NCBI GenBank assembly: GCA_014529385.2 | Contig: CM043966.1 | Coordinates: 36,622,739 to 36,686,738 of the forward strand | Reading direction: 5' to 3' | From: Adiantum capillus-veneris | Lineage: Eukaryota; Streptophyta; Polypodiopsida; Polypodiales; Pteridaceae | DNA length: 64,000 nucleotides | Part shown: positions 61,612 to 64,000 of the stretch, piece by piece | How the letters are laid out: each line of letters begins with the position of its first letter | How positions within the stretch are numbered: position 1 is the first letter of the stretch | Notes under the pieces: model-generated | Seen by the model: only the letters and a program-made list of their open reading frames with translations | Databases searched by the model: none | Told to the model about the DNA's origin: nothing | Program-made: the position numbers and the translations under genes

Positions 61612-61623
61612 TGGTATCAGAGC
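61612..61623 (+). other. Primer-binding site of E
   Basis: TGGTATCAGAGC, two bases after the LTR. Confidence 0.9.
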
Positions 61624-61682
61624 AAGGTTTGCTCGTAGCTAAATTATCTCAAGGAAAGGATTCCTTGAATTGAGTGGGAGTT

Positions 61683-64000
61683 ATGGCGGAGGAAGGGAAG
61701 CTCAAGATTGAGAAGTTCAACGGCAAAAACTACCAACATTGGAAGATGCAGATTGAAGACTATCTCTACCAGAAGGACCTCTATTTGCCACTAGGCGGTC
61801 TTGCGAAGAAGCCCGCAACAATGGCAGATGAAGCATGGATTGTCCTTGATCGAAAGGCACTGGGAACAATCCGGTTAAGCTTGGCATCAACGGTGGCCTT
61901 CAATGTTTCGGAGATGAAGACCACGGAGGACTTGATGAAGTCACTTGACGACTTCTACGAGAAACCATCGGCATCCAATAAGGTATTTCTTATGAAGCGC
62001 TTGTTCAATCTAAAGATGGCAGAGAATGGTTCAGTTGCAGAACATCTAAATGACTTTAACACAAACATAAGTCAACTTCGATCAGTGAAAATCAATTTCG
62101 ATGACGAAGTGTGAGCTCTCCTTATACTATCATCTCTACCGAATAGTTGGGACAGCCTTGTGATGGCTGTAAGTAATTCTATCTCTGGCACAAATACTCT
62201 TAAGTTTGATGATGTTGTGGGTGTTCTCCTAAGCGAGGAAATGCGAAGGAGAAGCACGGGAGAATCATCAAGTGCTGCACTATCAGTGGAAACAAGAGGA
62301 AGGCTTAAGGAGAGGTTCAAAAACCAAAAGGATCGTGATCGCTCAAGGCGGAGCAAGTCACGCACAAAGTCAGTTTTTGAATGTTGGAACTGCGGCAAGA
62401 AGGGCCACGTCAAGAAGGATTGCTGGTCCAAGAAGAAGAAGGAGACAGAGTCTCAAGACAACAAGCCAACATCGGAGGCCAATGTGGCAGGTAAAGTAGA
62501 GCAAGATGCTCTAATTCTCTCATTAGACAATGTGTCTAATTCCTGGATAGTAGATTCCGGGGCTTCATTCCATGCGACACCACACAAAAACCATTTCCAA
62601 GACTACACCAAAGGTAATTTTGGGTATGCATACTTGGGAGATGATGAAGCTTGTGAGATTGTCGGCAAAGGTACAGTTTCTATCAAAACTGCTAACGGAA
62701 ATGAATGGAAGCTTAAAGATGTTAGGCATGTTCCTTCTCTTCGTAAAAATTTGATCTCTACAGGACAATTGGACGATGAAGGTCACAACATTGCATTCGG
62801 AAACAAACGGTGGAAGATCTCAAAGGGATCTTTGGTGGTTGCCAAGGGTGAAAAAGTCGGTACACTTTACTTGTGTACTGTTAGCACGCAACCTTCAGCT
62901 TGTGCAGCAACTACAGAAGTTGACAGTGCGGTGTGGCACTACCGACTTGGGCATATGAGTGCCAAAGGAATGCAAATCCTTCAAACAAAGAAGCTTCTAC
63001 CAGGTTTGAAAGAAGTGGACTTAGAGTTCTGTGAAGATTGTGTTTATGGTAAACAAAAGAGGGTAAAATTTCAAAAATCAGGAAATGAAAGAAAAAATAA
63101 AAAACTTGAGTTGGTTCATTCTAATGTTTGGGGTCTTGCAAGTACACCATCACTTGGTGGCTCATTGTACTATGTAACATTCATAGACGATGCGACTAGA
63201 AAAACATGGGTTTATGTCATGAAGAATAAATCCGATGTATTTTCCATATTTCAAAGGTGGAAAGCCTTTGTGGAGAATGAAACAGGTACCAAGGTTAAAT
63301 GCCTCAGATCCGACAATGGAGGTGAATATTGCAACCAAGCTTTTGAAAGCTTTTGTGCTAGCAATGGCATTCGGAGGCAAAGGACAACCCCAAGGACACC
63401 TCAACAAAATGGGATTTCGGAAAGGATGAACAGGACAATCATGGAACGAGCACGAAGCATGCGGCTACATGCAGGCCTACCACTTGAGCTTTGGGCGGAA
63501 GCTGTAAGTACGTCTGTGTACTTAATCAATCGGTCACCCTCAACGGCATTGGATGGGGGAGTTCCAGAAGAGGCATGGACAGGTAAACCGGTGAATTATG
63601 CATTTCTCAAAGTGTTTGGGTGTGAGGCTTTCATGCACATAGATAGAAGCCTAAGATCAAAGTTAGATGCAAAGTCCAAAAAGTGTTTCTTCATTGGCTA
63701 TGGAGAAGGAGACTTTGGGTATCGCCTATGGAATCCTGAAGATGGTAAAATCTTAAGGAGTAGGGATGTAATTTTTAACGAACAAAATATGTACAAAGAT
63801 TACTTGGAAAGAAAACAAACAAAAGAAACAGGTGATGAGTACATGGAGCTTGAGGACGGTGAAGACTCAAGGACTGCAAACGGTGACAATGTGCAACAAC
63901 GTCAACCAAATGAGGAGCCTCAACCTATTCCCCGAAGATCTACAAGAGCAAGTAGACCTCCAGAAAGGTTTGTTCCTTCCTTTAACCATCTCTTGATCTT
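61683..64000 (+). pseudogene. Copia Gag-Pol polyprotein of E, one premature stop, C-terminus off the edge
   Basis: ATG 61683 (MAEEGKLKIEKFNG) is the first in-frame ATG after the leader. Gag (NYQHWKMQIEDYL) reads to TGA 62112-62114 after NFDDEV, where Arg is usual (CGA to TGA likely). The same frame then stays open to 64000. CCHC knuckle C-WN-C-GKKG-H-VKKD-C at about 62383-62424; protease IVDSGASFH at about 62546; integrase zinc segment WHYRLGHM at about 62935, CEDC at about 63033. The first catalytic Asp is Asn (HSNVWG, codon 63123-63125); the second (RSDNGGEY) and Glu (NGISERMN) are present. It ends in the integrase C-terminal region (FVPSFNHLL). RT and RNase H are outside the window. Codon for codon it is closest to element D in layout, not to family A. 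Confidence 0.92.

Larger units (their letters stand above)
60833..64000 (+). mobile_element. Ty1/copia retrotransposon E, 3' end outside window
   Basis: The 5' LTR is 60833-61609, the primer-binding site 61612-61623, and the Gag-Pol frame runs from 61683 to the window end. The five bases before the LTR (60828-60832) read TACAT, the expected left target duplication. It is inserted just after the gag region of element C. Confidence 0.92.

Overview
The window looks like intergenic DNA from a large, repeat-rich plant nuclear genome. It has nested Ty1/copia and Ty3/gypsy retrotransposons whose primer-binding sites read TGGTATCAGAGC (initiator-Met tRNA type), a chromodomain gypsy relic, small GT-AG introns, a Tourist-like MITE, and very long GA/CT, GT and compound TG-AG microsatellites. 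The style suggests a fern or another non-seed land plant, but I cannot name the species. I see no CRISPR array, rRNA, tRNA or convincing housekeeping gene.

Layout. 1-4448 (-): copia A1, with a stop-free Gag-Pol frame running off the left edge. 4590-5580: a degenerate AAGTGCTT satellite. 5585-6949 (-): remains of an unrecognised gene. 7698-11184 (+): copia A2, complete with LTRs and a CACCC target duplication but lacking integrase and half of RT. 11758-13146 (+): foldback repeats, then a broken, divergent histone H3-like gene. 13147-21733 (-): copia A3, which lies against the H3-like gene and is itself split by copia B (14408-18728, TSD CAATG). 21734-22054 (+): a Lys/Pro/Glu-rich coding tail that may be the far end of the H3-like gene. 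22941-24399 (-): broken copy Xa of an unknown multi-exon family. 24658-25130: chromodomain gypsy end. 25-31 kb: mostly non-coding repeats.

29813-39448 (-): a pogo/Tigger-type transposase pseudogene, split by a 6885-bp DNA transposon (31223-38107). That transposon has 28-bp terminal inverted repeats flanked by TA. It carries a phase-consistent four-exon gene for an 854-aa transposase-like protein (-), a second member Xb of the unknown X family (+), and a possible 76-aa two-exon gene (+) in a microsatellite-filled centre. I regard this as the most interesting unit. The transposase-like protein would mobilise the unit, while X and the small gene would be accessory; that division of labour is inference.

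39.5-53.4 kb: sparse, with an A-family 5' fragment (43985-44722), a Tourist-like MITE (47884-48166), LINE-like relics and compound microsatellites. 53395-64000: a three-layer nest. Gypsy-like element C (+) was entered by copia D (53863-59399, -, TSD TCGAC) and, after its gag, by copia E (+), which runs off the right edge with one premature stop and an Asp-to-Asn change in integrase.
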